A DNA stretch of 64,000 bases from Selenihalanaerobacter shriftii (GTDB taxonomy: Bacteria; Bacillota; Halanaerobiia; Halobacteroidales; Acetohalobiaceae). The position numbers were made by a program, and so were the translations under genes. Positions 11,482 to 21,349 of the stretch are shown piece by piece. Below the pieces are notes generated by a model. It was not told where the DNA came from. It did not search any database and worked only from the letters and a program-made list of their open reading frames with translations. The stretch spans positions 1-64,000 of the forward strand of contig NZ_FUWM01000015.1 of the NCBI RefSeq assembly GCF_900167185.1. The letters run 5' to 3'. Numbering within the stretch: the stretch's first letter is position 1; each line of letters opens with the position of its first letter.

Positions 11482-11694
11482 ATGCTAAAAGAATTGTTAT
11501 TAGGTCTGATCAGGGTTTATCAGAAGTTTATTTCTCCGTTAAAGCCAGGGAAGTGTCGATTTTATCCAACATGTTCAAATTATGCCTTGGAGGCTGTAGA
11601 AAAATATGATATTATTAAAGGAGGTATTATGGCAGTAAGAAGAATTTTATCTTGTCATCCTTTCCATCCTGGTGGATACGACCCTGTAGAATAG
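11482..11694 (+). CDS. yidD: Membrane protein insertion efficiency factor YidD
   Basis: This 70-aa protein is membrane-associated through an N-terminal amphipathic segment and helps YidC-dependent insertion. Conserved features are [11 protein letters not shown] and the C-terminal [13 protein letters not shown], with the family's three cysteines. It lies between rnpA and yidC in the conserved order. Confidence 0.95.
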   Translation: MLKELLLGLIRVYQKFISPLKPGKCRFYPTCSNYALEAVEKYDIIKGGIMAVRRILSCHPFHPGGYDPVE

Positions 11695-11731
11695 ATAGAT
11701 AGTAAGATATTTTATTGAGGAGGTTGCAAAT

Positions 11732-12409
11732 TTGTTGAACTTAATTTCGGTAGGTTTTTTTGAAGTTTTTGGAGAAGTTTTTGGAGCATTAGGTGGTTTA
11801 ATGACTGATTCGCTTGATTTTTTTTATGGGTTTACTAATAGTTATGGCTTAGCAATTATATTTCTAACATTGGCTATAAGAATTCTTCTTTTTCCTTTAG
11901 TTGCTAAGCAGACTCGTTCGATGAAAGCAATGCAAGAGTTACAACCTAAGATGGAAGAATTAAAAAGCAAGTATGAAGATCAACCTGAAGAATATCAACA
12001 AAAGGTAATGGAACTATATAAAAAACATAAAGTTAATCCAGCTGCTGGATGTTTACCTCTTTTAGTTCAGATGCCAATTTTAATTGCTTTATTTAGATCT
12101 TTAAGAGAATTTGAGGCTTTAAAAGGTGTTAGTTTTCTATGGGTTAGTAATTTAGCACAGCCGGATATAATACTAGTGATTCTAACTGGTTTAATAATGT
12201 TAGGACAATCATTACTGCAACAAAACATGTCTGGAAATCCTGCAAGTAATAATAAGATGATGTTATTTATGCCGTTAATAATTGTTGTAATCGGTTTTCG
12301 ATTACCGGCTGGTGTATTATTATATTGGTTTACTTCTAATTTAGTTATGGTTATTCAGCAATACTTCTTGTATAAGGAGCCGGTGAGTATAGAGGGGGAA
12401 TCGAGTTAA
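11732..12409 (+). CDS. yidC: Membrane protein insertase YidC/Oxa1 family
   Basis: This insertase folds membrane proteins with or without Sec. The 225-aa protein has about five membrane segments and the groove arginine in LAIRILLFPL near residue 50, followed by a charged cytoplasmic hairpin (about residues 62-100). Later motifs include AAGCLPLLVQMPILIALF and LPAGVLLYWFTSN. It is the short Gram-positive type, without the large periplasmic domain and without an evident lipobox. Start is TTG at 11732, 8 nt after GAGGAGG. jag follows one base after the stop. Confidence 0.96.
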   Translation: MLNLISVGFFEVFGEVFGALGGLMTDSLDFFYGFTNSYGLAIIFLTLAIRILLFPLVAKQTRSMKAMQELQPKMEELKSKYEDQPEEYQQKVMELYKKHKVNPAAGCLPLLVQMPILIALFRSLREFEALKGVSFLWVSNLAQPDIILVILTGLIMLGQSLLQQNMSGNPASNNKMMLFMPLIIVVIGFRLPAGVLLYWFTSNLVMVIQQYFLYKEPVSIEGESS

Positions 12410-12410
12410 C

Positions 12411-13040
12411 ATGAAAGAAATTATTCAAGAAGGCAAGACGGTTGAGGATGCTTTAGACAAAGCTTTAGAGAAATTATCTACTACTAAAGATAAGGTGGAA
12501 GTAGAGGTTTTAGATGAAGGGAATAAAGGATTTTTAGGATTACTTGGTAGTAAAGATGCTAAAATTAAAGTTATTAAGAAAGATGATAAACATAAAAAGG
12601 CTCTTAAATTTATGACAAAGATAATTGATAAAATGAATTTGGGTATTGATGTTGAAAAAATTGAAAGTGAAACTAATCATGAACAAGTGGTAATTAATTT
12701 AACTGGACCTAATTTGGGTATTGTGATTGGTAGAAGAGGTAAGACTTTAGATGCTTTGCAGTATTTGACTAATCTAGCTGTTAATAAGCACCATGATGAT
12801 GATCACTTAAGGGTAATCGTTGATGCAGAAGGTTATAGAGAACGTAGAAAAGGAACTTTACAGGATTTAGCCTTGAGACTGGCTAGTAAAGCAAAAGCTA
12901 AAGGTAAGAAAGTAGTTTTAGAACCTATGCCTCCTCATGAAAGACGGATTATTCATAGCACTTTGCAAGAGGATCCCAAAGTGCGTACCCATAGTGAGGG
13001 ACAAGATCCATATAGAAAGGTTATTATTGTAGCTCAATAA
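12411..13040 (+). CDS. jag: RNA-binding protein Jag/KhpB
   Basis: This RNA-binding protein has three parts: an N-terminal Jag domain (KTVEDALDKALEKL), a KH domain with the GxxG-type loop in IGRRGKTLDALQYLTN, and a C-terminal R3H domain with PMPPHERRIIHSTLQ. In other Firmicutes it partners KhpA and influences cell wall growth. It follows yidC directly in a conserved pair. A terminator follows 10 nt after the stop. Confidence 0.95.
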   Translation: MKEIIQEGKTVEDALDKALEKLSTTKDKVEVEVLDEGNKGFLGLLGSKDAKIKVIKKDDKHKKALKFMTKIIDKMNLGIDVEKIESETNHEQVVINLTGPNLGIVIGRRGKTLDALQYLTNLAVNKHHDDDHLRVIVDAEGYRERRKGTLQDLALRLASKAKAKGKKVVLEPMPPHERRIIHSTLQEDPKVRTHSEGQDPYRKVIIVAQ

Positions 13041-13050
13041 ATTAATTATT

Positions 13051-13080
13051 AAACCCAGTAGATCAGTCTGCTGGGTTTTA
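13051..13080 (+). terminator. Rho-independent terminator after jag
   Basis: A 12-bp stem (arms 13051-13062 and 13067-13078, one G-U pair) with a 4-nt loop, but only a short T/A-rich tail after it. It ends the rnpA-yidD-yidC-jag unit. Confidence 0.75.
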
Positions 13081-13158
13081 AAAATTTAGGTATTGAATTC
13101 TAATTATGTAATTAGGGTAATTTATAATTGAAGTAATTAAAATTAAGAGGTGATTTAA

Positions 13159-14547
13159 TTGTATTCTAAAGATACTATTGCAGCAATTTCTACTGCTGTT
13201 GGAGATGGAGGAATTGGAATAGTTCGGGTAAGTGGTCCTGAAGCTATTAAGGTTGTTAATAAAATATTTAAAAGTTATGGAAAAAAGAAAGGTTTAACTG
13301 AAGCTGATACATATACTGCACATTATGGACATATTATTGAGCCTAAAGAAGAGCAAGTAGTTGATGAAGTTGTTTGTTTAGTAATGAAGTCACCTAGAAC
13401 TTATACTAAAGAGGATGTTGTTGAAATTGATTGTCATGGAGGAAGTATTCCATTACAGAAAATATTGGAACTAGTATTAAAAGTGGGTGCTAGGTTAGCT
13501 GAACCAGGAGAATTTACTAAACGAGCTTTCTTAAACGGGAGAATTGATCTTTCTCAAGCAGAGGCAGTTATGGATGTGATTACATCTCAGACAGAAGCGG
13601 GTTTAGAAATAGCAATGGATCAGTTAGAAGGTGGTCTATCCGGGCAAGTTAGTGAAATTCGGCAGAAGTTAATAAAGCTACTAGCTCATTTAGAAGCTTC
13701 AATTGATTTTCCTGAAGATGAGATTGAGGACTTTACTATCGATGAGGTAGGAGAAAGGGTAGCTAAGATTATAGAGATGATAGAGAAATTATTAGCTACT
13801 AGTAAAAGAGGTAAAATAGTAAAAGAAGGAGTTCAGACGGCTATTATAGGTAAACCGAATGTTGGAAAATCCAGTCTTTTAAATGCTATGTTACAAGAGA
13901 ATAGAGCTATAGTGACAGATGTACCAGGAACTACTCGTGATGTAATTGAAGAAGTAATTAATTTGGATGGTGTACCATTGAAAATAATGGACACAGCAGG
14001 TATTAGAAAGACTGAAGATGAAGTAGAAAAAATAGGTGTTGAAAGGTCACAGAAGTTTTTAAAGAGAGCAGATTTGATTTTATTAGTTTTAGATGCTCAT
14101 CAAGGAATTACAGAAGAAGATGAAAGAATAATTAATTTAGTAACTGATAAGGATACTATTATAGTTGTCAACAAAACAGATTTAACATCTAATTTAGATT
14201 TAGATGAATTACAGGAAAGAATAGATAATGTACAGATAGTTAAAACGGCTGCTACTGAAAGAGTTGGAATTAAAAAATTAGAAGATTTAATTCTAGAAAT
14301 GGTTTTTGCTGGAAAGGTTAAAGCTACTGATCAGACAGTGGTAACTAATATGCGGCATAAAGAAGCTTTGGAAGCAGCTCATGAGAATATGTTAACTGTA
14401 CAAGAAACTGTTGGACAAGGACTTCCAGCTGATTTTGTTACTATAGATTTAAAGGCAGCCTTAGAAGAACTAGGTAAGATTACTGGAAATACACTAGGTG
14501 AGGATATTATAGATCAAATTTTTGCAGACTTTTGTTTAGGTAAATAG
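13159..14547 (+). CDS. mnmE: tRNA modification GTPase MnmE
   Basis: MnmE works with MnmG to add the (carboxymethyl)aminomethyl group to U34 of tRNAs. The N-terminal folate-binding part starts YSKDTIAAISTAVGDGGIGI. The inserted G domain carries GKPNVGKSSLLNAM, DVPGTTRD, DTAG and NKTD, and the C-terminus has the catalytic-type CLGK ending. The 462-aa length is normal. It uses a TTG start after GAGGTG. It is the first gene of an mnmE-mnmG1-mnmG2-rsmG run. Confidence 0.97.
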   Translation: MYSKDTIAAISTAVGDGGIGIVRVSGPEAIKVVNKIFKSYGKKKGLTEADTYTAHYGHIIEPKEEQVVDEVVCLVMKSPRTYTKEDVVEIDCHGGSIPLQKILELVLKVGARLAEPGEFTKRAFLNGRIDLSQAEAVMDVITSQTEAGLEIAMDQLEGGLSGQVSEIRQKLIKLLAHLEASIDFPEDEIEDFTIDEVGERVAKIIEMIEKLLATSKRGKIVKEGVQTAIIGKPNVGKSSLLNAMLQENRAIVTDVPGTTRDVIEEVINLDGVPLKIMDTAGIRKTEDEVEKIGVERSQKFLKRADLILLVLDAHQGITEEDERIINLVTDKDTIIVVNKTDLTSNLDLDELQERIDNVQIVKTAATERVGIKKLEDLILEMVFAGKVKATDQTVVTNMRHKEALEAAHENMLTVQETVGQGLPADFVTIDLKAALEELGKITGNTLGEDIIDQIFADFCLGK

Positions 14548-14573
14548 AACTAAGTTGTCGGGAGTGATGTAAA

Positions 14574-16451
14574 TTGAATAAATACGATATAATTGTAATT
14601 GGAGCTGGACATGCTGGATGTGAGGCAGCATTAGCTACAGCTAGATTAGGGTGTAAAACATTATTATTGACATTAAATGTGGACCATATATCTTTAATGC
14701 CTTGTAATCCATCGATTGGAGGTCCGGCTAAAGGACATATTGTTAGAGAGATAGATGCTTTAGGTGGAGAGATGGCTAAGACTATTGATAAAGCGTATGT
14801 TAATATTATGCTATTAAATACAGCTAAAGGTCCAGCCGTTCATGCACTACGAGCTCAAGCTGATAAACATCTTTATCAATTGGAAATGACTAAGACTATT
14901 CAAGGTCAAGATAATTTAGATTTAAAACAAGCTGTAGTTACTGATTTAACTTATGATGGTGATAGAGTTACCGGAGTGAAGACTATTACAGGTATGGATT
15001 ATGAAGCTAAAAAGATTGTCTTAACGACAGGAACTTCATTAGGTGGTAAAGTAATTATTGGCGAAACTAAATATACTGGTGGTCGTCAAGGAGAGTTTGC
15101 AGCTGTTGAATTATCCGATAGTTTAAAAGAATTAGGATTAGAATTAAAAAGATTTCAAACTGCTACTCCTCCAAGAGTAGATAAGGATACTTTAGATTTC
15201 TCTAAAATGACTATACATCCTGGATCTGAAGAGCCACTTCAGTTTTCATTTACTGAACCACGGGCTGAAAGAGAGCAAATTCCTTGTTGGTTAACGTATA
15301 CTGGTGAAAAAACAAAGGAAGTTATTCAAGAAAATATTAAAAAATCTCCTTTGAATACTGGAATTGTAGAAGGAGAAGGTCCGAGATACTGCCCTTCTAT
15401 TGATCGTAAGATTATGAGATTTCCAGAAAAGACTAGTCACCAAGTATTTATTGAACCAGAAGGTTTAAATACTAATGAAATGTATGTTAATGGCTTAACT
15501 ACTGCTATGCCTGAAGAAGAACAGTTAAATATCTTACGAAGTGTTCCAGGATTAGAAAATGCAGAAATTATGAGACCGGCTTATGCAGTGGAATATGATT
15601 ATTTACCACCTACACAATTGAAAGCAACTCTTGAGACTAAGAAAGTTAAAGGATTATACACTGCTGGGCAAATCAATGGTACTTCTGGTTATGAAGAGGC
15701 TGCTGCTCAGGGTTTAATGGCAGGTATTAATGCTACTAGAGAATTAAAAGAAAAAGAGCCGGTAATTTTAAAAAGGTCTGAAGCATATATTGGCGTTTTA
15801 ATTGATGATTTAATCACTAAAGGAACTAACGAACCATATAGAATGCTAACATCTAGAGCAGAATATAGATTACTATTAAGGCAGGATAATGCTAATTTAA
15901 GATTAACACCTTTAGGATATGAACTTGGACTAGTAAAAGAAGAAATTTATAAAAATTTAAAAGAAAAAGAGAAACAAATTAAAGAAGGTTTAGAATATTT
16001 AGATGGGATTCAGATTACTCCAACTAAAGAAGTAAGAAATAAATTAGAAGAGTTAGGTAGTGGTGGAATGAAGAAGCCAGTTTCTTTAGCCACTTTATTA
16101 CGTAGGCCAAAATTAGATTATGATACTTTGAAGGAATTTCATGAGCAAATTCCAGAATATCCTGAAGATGTTAAGGAACAGATGGAAATAGAAATTAAAT
16201 ATGAAGGGTATATCAAACGACAATTACGCCAAATTGAAAAATTTAAACAGACAGAAGAAAAATTAATACCTGAAAATATTGATTATCACCAATTAGATAA
16301 CCTACGAAATGAAGCAAGAGAAAAATTAACAGAGATTCAGCCGGTTTCTCTAGGACAGGCTTCTCGAATTTCTGGAGTTTCACCGGCTGATATCTCAGTC
16401 TTAATGATATATCTTGAAGAATTTAATGCACGAGGAGCGGGTAAAGAATGA
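14574..16451 (+). CDS. mnmG: tRNA modification FAD enzyme MnmG, copy 1
   Basis: The FAD partner of MnmE in tRNA wobble-uridine modification. The FAD-binding motif is [10 protein letters not shown]. The conserved cysteines are in [13 protein letters not shown] and [10 protein letters not shown], and the C-terminus has the [15 protein letters not shown] helical domain. At 625 aa it has normal length. One odd feature is RFQTATPPR where the family and copy 2 have RFKTGTPPR. It uses a TTG start and overlaps copy 2 by 4 nt (ATGA), so both are probably translated together. Confidence 0.95.
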   Translation: MNKYDIIVIGAGHAGCEAALATARLGCKTLLLTLNVDHISLMPCNPSIGGPAKGHIVREIDALGGEMAKTIDKAYVNIMLLNTAKGPAVHALRAQADKHLYQLEMTKTIQGQDNLDLKQAVVTDLTYDGDRVTGVKTITGMDYEAKKIVLTTGTSLGGKVIIGETKYTGGRQGEFAAVELSDSLKELGLELKRFQTATPPRVDKDTLDFSKMTIHPGSEEPLQFSFTEPRAEREQIPCWLTYTGEKTKEVIQENIKKSPLNTGIVEGEGPRYCPSIDRKIMRFPEKTSHQVFIEPEGLNTNEMYVNGLTTAMPEEEQLNILRSVPGLENAEIMRPAYAVEYDYLPPTQLKATLETKKVKGLYTAGQINGTSGYEEAAAQGLMAGINATRELKEKEPVILKRSEAYIGVLIDDLITKGTNEPYRMLTSRAEYRLLLRQDNANLRLTPLGYELGLVKEEIYKNLKEKEKQIKEGLEYLDGIQITPTKEVRNKLEELGSGGMKKPVSLATLLRRPKLDYDTLKEFHEQIPEYPEDVKEQMEIEIKYEGYIKRQLRQIEKFKQTEEKLIPENIDYHQLDNLRNEAREKLTEIQPVSLGQASRISGVSPADISVLMIYLEEFNARGAGKE

Positions 16452-18304
16452 AAGAATATGATGTAATCGTAGTTGGGACTGGTCATGCTGGCTGTGAAGC
16501 AGCATTAGCAGCGGCAAGATTAGGATGTAAAACCTTAGCTTTAACGGTTGATTTAGATAATGTTGCTTTAATGCCTTGTAACCCAGCTATAGGAGGTCCA
16601 GCTAAGAGTAATATTGTTAGGGAGATAGATGCTTTAGGTGGGGAAATTGCTAAAAATATTGATAAATCATTTATTCAAGTCAGAATGCTAAATACCGGAA
16701 AAGGACCAGCTGTACAAGCTTTACGAGCTCAAGCAGATAAGAAGGCTTATCATTTAAATATGAAAAAGACTTTAGAAAAAGAAAAAAATTTAGATTTAAA
16801 ACAGGGTATAGTTGAGGAATTAATAGAGGAGAATGGTAGAGTAATAGGTGTTACCTTAAAGACTGGACTTGATTTCCAGGGAAATAAAGTGATTCTGACT
16901 ACTGGTACTTTCTTAAAGGGATCAATAATTGTGGGAAATCATTCATTTAACTCTGGTCCTCATAATCAATTTCCAGCTAATGCTTTATCACATAATTTAA
17001 AGGAATTAGGTTTTGAAATTAGACGGTTCAAAACAGGGACTCCACCACGAGTAGATAAGAGGAGTATTAACTTTTCTGAATTAATAGAACAGCCAGGAAC
17101 TGATGAAGATATTGCTTTTTCTTTCACTGGAGTAAGTAGTACTACACAAAAAAATCAGGAATCATGTTGGCTAGTAAGAACTAATGAAGAAACACATCAA
17201 GTTATTAGAGATAATATTAAACTTTCTCCAATGTATAGTGGTATTATAGAAGGTGAAGGGCCTAGATATTGTCCATCTATTGAGGATAAGGTGATGAAGT
17301 ATCCTGAAAAGGAGAGGCATCAGATTTTTGTTGAGCCAGAAGGTGAATATATTTATGAAATGTATCTATCTGGATTTTCTACTAGCTTACCTCATAAGAT
17401 ACAATTGGAAATGCTTCGGACTTTACCAGGATTTGAAGAAGCTGAAATTATGAGACCAGCTTATGCTATTGAATATGACTGCATTAATCCATTACAACTG
17501 AAACCAACTTTAGAGACTAAAGTAGTAGAAGGGTTATATACTGCTGGACAAATTAATGGTACTTCTGGCTATGAAGAAGCAGCTGGTCAAGGATTGATGG
17601 CAGGAATTAATGCAGTTCATCAGTTACAAGATAAAGAACCATTAATTTTGAAGAGATCAGAAGCATATATTGGCGTTTTAATTGATGATTTAGTAACTAA
17701 GGGAACTGAAGAACCATATCGAATGCTAACTTCTAGAGCGGAGTATCGTCTTTTATTAAGGCAGGATAATGCAGACTTAAGATTAACACATTTAGGATAT
17801 GAGATTGGATTAATTTCTGAGAAAAGATATCAAAAATTTAAGAAAAAAGAGGAATTTATTAAACAAGAGAGGAAACGTTTAAAGGAATATAAATTATATC
17901 CTGAGGAAGATATTCAAGAGAGTTTAAGGAATTTAGGCACTTCTGAAATTAAGAATATAGATACTATAGCACGACTTTTAAGGAGACCAGAACTAAGTTA
18001 TGATGATTTAGAAGTAATAGATCCTAAAAGGCCTAAATTAGACCCTGAAGTCAAAGAAGAAGTAGAGATTCAATTAAAATATGAAGGATATATCGAGAGA
18101 CAATTAAAACAAGTAGAATCTCAAAAAGAGTTAGATGAGCAAAAAATTCCAAAGAATATAAATTATAAAGAAATTAATGGTTTATCTGCTGAAGCTTTAG
18201 AAAAACTTAAAGAAGTGCAACCAGTTTCAGTGGGGCAAGCAGCTAGAATTTCTGGGGTTTCACCAGCAGATATTTCACTTCTAACTGTTTATTTAAAAAA
18301 ATAA
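16448..18304 (+). CDS. mnmG: tRNA modification FAD enzyme MnmG, copy 2
   Basis: A second full-length MnmG (618 aa) immediately after the first, clearly paralogous along its whole length. It has the FAD motif [10 protein letters not shown], both conserved cysteines ([12 protein letters not shown] and [10 protein letters not shown]), the standard RFKTGTPPR and a complete C-terminal [17 protein letters not shown]. Both copies look functional. The two differ most in the middle and in the C-terminal helical region, so the duplication does not look recent. Which copy partners MnmE cannot be told from sequence. Confidence 0.94.
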   Translation: MKEYDVIVVGTGHAGCEAALAAARLGCKTLALTVDLDNVALMPCNPAIGGPAKSNIVREIDALGGEIAKNIDKSFIQVRMLNTGKGPAVQALRAQADKKAYHLNMKKTLEKEKNLDLKQGIVEELIEENGRVIGVTLKTGLDFQGNKVILTTGTFLKGSIIVGNHSFNSGPHNQFPANALSHNLKELGFEIRRFKTGTPPRVDKRSINFSELIEQPGTDEDIAFSFTGVSSTTQKNQESCWLVRTNEETHQVIRDNIKLSPMYSGIIEGEGPRYCPSIEDKVMKYPEKERHQIFVEPEGEYIYEMYLSGFSTSLPHKIQLEMLRTLPGFEEAEIMRPAYAIEYDCINPLQLKPTLETKVVEGLYTAGQINGTSGYEEAAGQGLMAGINAVHQLQDKEPLILKRSEAYIGVLIDDLVTKGTEEPYRMLTSRAEYRLLLRQDNADLRLTHLGYEIGLISEKRYQKFKKKEEFIKQERKRLKEYKLYPEEDIQESLRNLGTSEIKNIDTIARLLRRPELSYDDLEVIDPKRPKLDPEVKEEVEIQLKYEGYIERQLKQVESQKELDEQKIPKNINYKEINGLSAEALEKLKEVQPVSVGQAARISGVSPADISLLTVYLKK

Positions 18305-18330
18305 ATTAAAAATTTAAGGGAGGGATAAGG

Positions 18331-19053
18331 ATGGAGGTCAAGAAGTTATTAGTAACTGGGGTTGAGAAATTAGATCTGAGTATTAATTCAGAACAGATAG
18401 AAAAATTTTTAGATTATATAGATATTCTGCTTAAGTGGAATGAAAAGGTAAACCTAACAGCTATTGATGATCCACAAGATGTTGTGGTTAAACATTTTCT
18501 TGATTCTATTTCTTGTGCAACAGTAATAGATTTGAAACCAGGTGATAAAGTAATGGATATAGGTACTGGAGCAGGTTTTCCTGGCATACCGTTAAAAATT
18601 CTGTATCCTGAGATTGAATTATCTTTACTGGATTCAAGAAATAAGAGAATAAATTTTTTGAAAAGTTTAAGCAGAGAGTTGGATTTAGATAATATAGAAT
18701 TCATTCATGGTCGAGCTGAAGATTATGGGCAGAATCCAGAGTATAGAGAAAATTTTGATTATGTATTTGCTAGAGCAGTTGCGGCTTTAAATATATTAAA
18801 TGAATATACAATACCCTTTTTAAAACATAGAGGTAGTTTTATTTCTCAAAAAGGATCAGAGGTTAAAAAAGAAGTAGCTGAAGCTTTAAGTTCAATTGAA
18901 ATTTTAGGTGCTGAATTCTATGATATTATTCCTATTGAATTACCTTATACAGCTGCTGAAAGAAATTTAGTAATAATAAATAAAGTAAGAGAAACGCCTA
19001 AACATTATCCTCGCCAAGCTGGAGTTCCTAAACAAGATCCGATTTCTGGTTAA
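18331..19053 (+). CDS. rsmG: 16S rRNA (guanine527-N7) methyltransferase RsmG
   Basis: An SAM-dependent methyltransferase acting on G527 of 16S rRNA. The SAM motif VMDIGTGAGFPGIPLKI and the catalytic-region FARAVAALNILNEY are present. The 240-aa length is normal, and its place after mnmG is the conserved one. The C-terminal YPRQAGVPKQDPI is typical. Confidence 0.96.
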   Translation: MEVKKLLVTGVEKLDLSINSEQIEKFLDYIDILLKWNEKVNLTAIDDPQDVVVKHFLDSISCATVIDLKPGDKVMDIGTGAGFPGIPLKILYPEIELSLLDSRNKRINFLKSLSRELDLDNIEFIHGRAEDYGQNPEYRENFDYVFARAVAALNILNEYTIPFLKHRGSFISQKGSEVKKEVAEALSSIEILGAEFYDIIPIELPYTAAERNLVIINKVRETPKHYPRQAGVPKQDPISG

Positions 19054-19069
19054 GGAAGGGGAAGAATAG

Positions 19070-19522
19070 ATGGTAAAAAACAAAAAAATTTTAGTGATAA
19101 TTATATTATGTGTTCTATTTACAGTTAATTTTATTTCTGACAGTGCTGTAGCTTCTGAGTCTACTTCTGAAATAAAATTAAATTCTATTTTAGTGACCAA
19201 TGGTTTAAATGATTCTGGTTTTCCATTGGAATTTAAGAGGATATTTAATTTAAATGAAGATCTTGCAGTTCAGTATTATGTATCTTGGCATCCTGATGAT
19301 AGAGGACATAAAATCATAGTTAAATGGATTGATCCTAGTGGTAGAGTAGTGAATCAATTAAAATTATTTAATTTTAGAAATAATACTATTAAGTCTTACA
19401 TTAGTTTAAAAGAAGAAGTTAAAACTCAATTATTAATACCTGATAAAACAGGACAATATTCGATTAAACTTTACATAGATGAGAAATTAATAGCAGTTAC
19501 TAATTTTAAACTAGAGAGATAA
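19070..19522 (+). CDS. Secreted hypothetical protein
   Basis: I do not recognise the family. The 150-aa protein has a clear N-terminal signal peptide (positively charged MVKNKK, then a hydrophobic stretch, likely cleavage after SAVA near residue 28). The mature part is about 120 residues, without cysteines, and looks beta-rich. It could be a small Ig-like or beta-sandwich domain: alternating hydrophobic strands and a KTGQYSIKLYIDEK ending are seen in extracellular domains. It sits 17 nt after rsmG and before noc; nothing else links it to either. Confidence 0.75.
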   Translation: MVKNKKILVIIILCVLFTVNFISDSAVASESTSEIKLNSILVTNGLNDSGFPLEFKRIFNLNEDLAVQYYVSWHPDDRGHKIIVKWIDPSGRVVNQLKLFNFRNNTIKSYISLKEEVKTQLLIPDKTGQYSIKLYIDEKLIAVTNFKLER

Positions 19523-19551
19523 AATCCTCATTCATGAAGGTTTTATTTCAA

Positions 19552-19577
19552 TTTTTTGGTAAAATTTTACCAAAAAA
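19552..19577. repeat. Perfect 26-nt palindrome before noc
   Basis: Six T, GGTAAAATTTTACC, six A: a perfect uninterrupted palindrome between the secreted hypothetical gene and noc, about 75 nt before the noc start. It may be an operator, or a bidirectional terminator-like element. There is no GC-rich stem, so termination would be weak. Confidence 0.5.
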
Positions 19578-19652
19578 GGCTTTTAAAGCAGGAAATATAG
19601 GTTTAGTTAAAGAATTAATAAAACTAATATCTGAAAAAAGTGAGGTGTATCG

Positions 19653-20561
19653 ATGAAGAATCAATTATCAAAACTATTAGGGTTTAAAGCAAAAGGAGAA
19701 GGGCTAGATAATAGTAGAAAAAATGGAAATAACCTAGAAGAATTAGATTGTCCAATAGAAAATGACAAAAAAAGAGACATAAAATGTATATCTGTCGAGG
19801 AGATAGAACCTAATCCATACCAACCACGAGTTGAATTTAATGAAGATGAATTACGTGAGTTAGCTAATTCTATTGAAAAACATGGTATTATTCAACCATT
19901 AACAGTAAAAAAGAAAGTAGAGGAAAAAGGCTATGAGTTAATTGCTGGTGAAAGACGACTACGAGCTAGTAAATTAATCAATTTAGAAAAAGTACCAGCC
20001 ATTATTAGAGAGTTTGAAGAGAAAGAGATGGCAGAAATTGCTCTTATAGAGAATTTACAAAGGAAAGATTTGAATTTTTTAGAAGAGGCAGTAGGTTATA
20101 AGAAATTATTAGAAGTGTTTAGTTTAACACAGAAAGAATTAGCAGATCAAATTGGAAAGAGTCAATCAACTATTGCTAATAAATTAAGATTATTAAAATT
20201 ATCTGATGAAATTCAAGAATTAGTTAAAGATCCTAATGTTACTGAAAGACATACTAGAGCATTATTAAAATTGCCCAATAAAAAACTGCGGAAAAGTGTT
20301 ATTGAAGAAGTTATCAAAAATGGATATACTGTACGAGAGATGGAAGCGTTTATTGAGCAGATATTAAAAGAATTGAATAATGAAGAGGATACAGAGGAAG
20401 AAAAAGGAAGTGTAGTTAAGTATTTTGAAGATGTACGACTTTCCTTAAATACTATTCGTAAAACAATTAAAGATATAGAAGAAAGTGGATTAGATGTAGA
20501 GGTTGAAGAGATAGATGAGGATGAGTATATAGAAGTAAAGATTCGTTTGCCTAAGAAATAA
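19653..20561 (+). CDS. noc: Nucleoid occlusion / ParB-like protein (Noc)
   Basis: A ParB-family CTPase and DNA-binding protein (302 aa). Visible are the N-terminal domain motifs EPNPYQPRVEFNED and LIAGERRLRASK, the ENLQRKDLNFLEEA segment, the helix-turn-helix (TQKELADQIGKSQSTIANKLR) and a C-terminal dimer region rich in Glu. A ParB-like gene upstream of parA-parB is the typical place of noc, which couples division to the nucleoid. The N-terminal membrane-targeting amphipathic helix is plausible (KNQLSKLLGFKAK). Noc identity is from location and sequence style. Confidence 0.85.
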   Translation: MKNQLSKLLGFKAKGEGLDNSRKNGNNLEELDCPIENDKKRDIKCISVEEIEPNPYQPRVEFNEDELRELANSIEKHGIIQPLTVKKKVEEKGYELIAGERRLRASKLINLEKVPAIIREFEEKEMAEIALIENLQRKDLNFLEEAVGYKKLLEVFSLTQKELADQIGKSQSTIANKLRLLKLSDEIQELVKDPNVTERHTRALLKLPNKKLRKSVIEEVIKNGYTVREMEAFIEQILKELNNEEDTEEEKGSVVKYFEDVRLSLNTIRKTIKDIEESGLDVEVEEIDEDEYIEVKIRLPKK

Positions 20562-20587
20562 AGTAACTTTGAGGTGATGATATTCGA

Positions 20588-21349
20588 ATGGGTGAAATAA
20601 TTGCGGTTGTAAATCAAAAAGGTGGAGTAGGAAAGAGTACTACAGCAGTTAATTTAGGTGCTTGCTTGACAGAGTTTGATAAAGATGTGTTATTGTTAGA
20701 TATAGATCCCCAAGGCAATGCTAGTAGTGGAGTAGGTCTAGATAAGAAGGCGATTGAACATTGTATATATGATGTCTTAGTTAATGATTATAAATTAAAG
20801 GATATTATAGTCAATACTGAATTAATTAATTTTGATTTAGTTCCTGCTACTTTGGAGTTAGCAGGAGCTGAAATAGAGTTAGTTTCTAAGCTTTCTAGAG
20901 AAGAAAGGTTAAAGAAAGCTCTTGCAGAAGTTGATCTAGATTATGATTATATATTAATAGATTGTCCACCTTCTTTAAGTCTGTTAACTTTAAATGCTCT
21001 TACAGCAGCGGATTCAGTATTGATTCCGATTCAGTGTGAATATTATGCATTAGAAGGTTTGAGCCAGCTATTAAATACGGTTAATTTAGTACAAAATAAT
21101 TTAAATAAAGATTTAGAAATTAATGGTGTAGTCTTGACTATGTATGATGCTCGAACTAACTTATCTCAGCAAGTTAAAGAAGAAGTATTTAATTATTTTG
21201 AAAATCAGGTATATAGTACGGTTATTCCTAGAAATGTAAGACTAAGTGAGGCGCCAAGTTTTGGACAACCAATTAATTTATATGATAAGAGTTCAAAAGG
21301 AGCAAAAGCATATCTGAACTTAGCAAAGGAAGTGGTGAGTAGTGAGTAA
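20588..21349 (+). CDS. parA: Chromosome partitioning ATPase ParA/Soj
   Basis: A 253-aa ParA-type ATPase with the deviant Walker A KGGVGKSTTAVN, the DIDPQGNAS motif and the DCPPSLSLL switch. Together with ParB and parS it organises and segregates the origin and regulates DnaA. It overlaps parB by 8 nt, a tightly coupled pair. Confidence 0.97.
   Translation: MGEIIAVVNQKGGVGKSTTAVNLGACLTEFDKDVLLLDIDPQGNASSGVGLDKKAIEHCIYDVLVNDYKLKDIIVNTELINFDLVPATLELAGAEIELVSKLSREERLKKALAEVDLDYDYILIDCPPSLSLLTLNALTAADSVLIPIQCEYYALEGLSQLLNTVNLVQNNLNKDLEINGVVLTMYDARTNLSQQVKEEVFNYFENQVYSTVIPRNVRLSEAPSFGQPINLYDKSSKGAKAYLNLAKEVVSSE

Noticed and set aside
14574-18304. Two mnmG genes as one gene split or an assembly duplication
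   Set aside because: Both are full-length and differ along the whole sequence, so neither a split gene nor a duplicated assembly segment fits.
19520-19550. Possible terminator after the secreted hypothetical gene
   Set aside because: The arms around AAAATCCT and AAGGTTTTATTT pair imperfectly; I could not draw a convincing stem.
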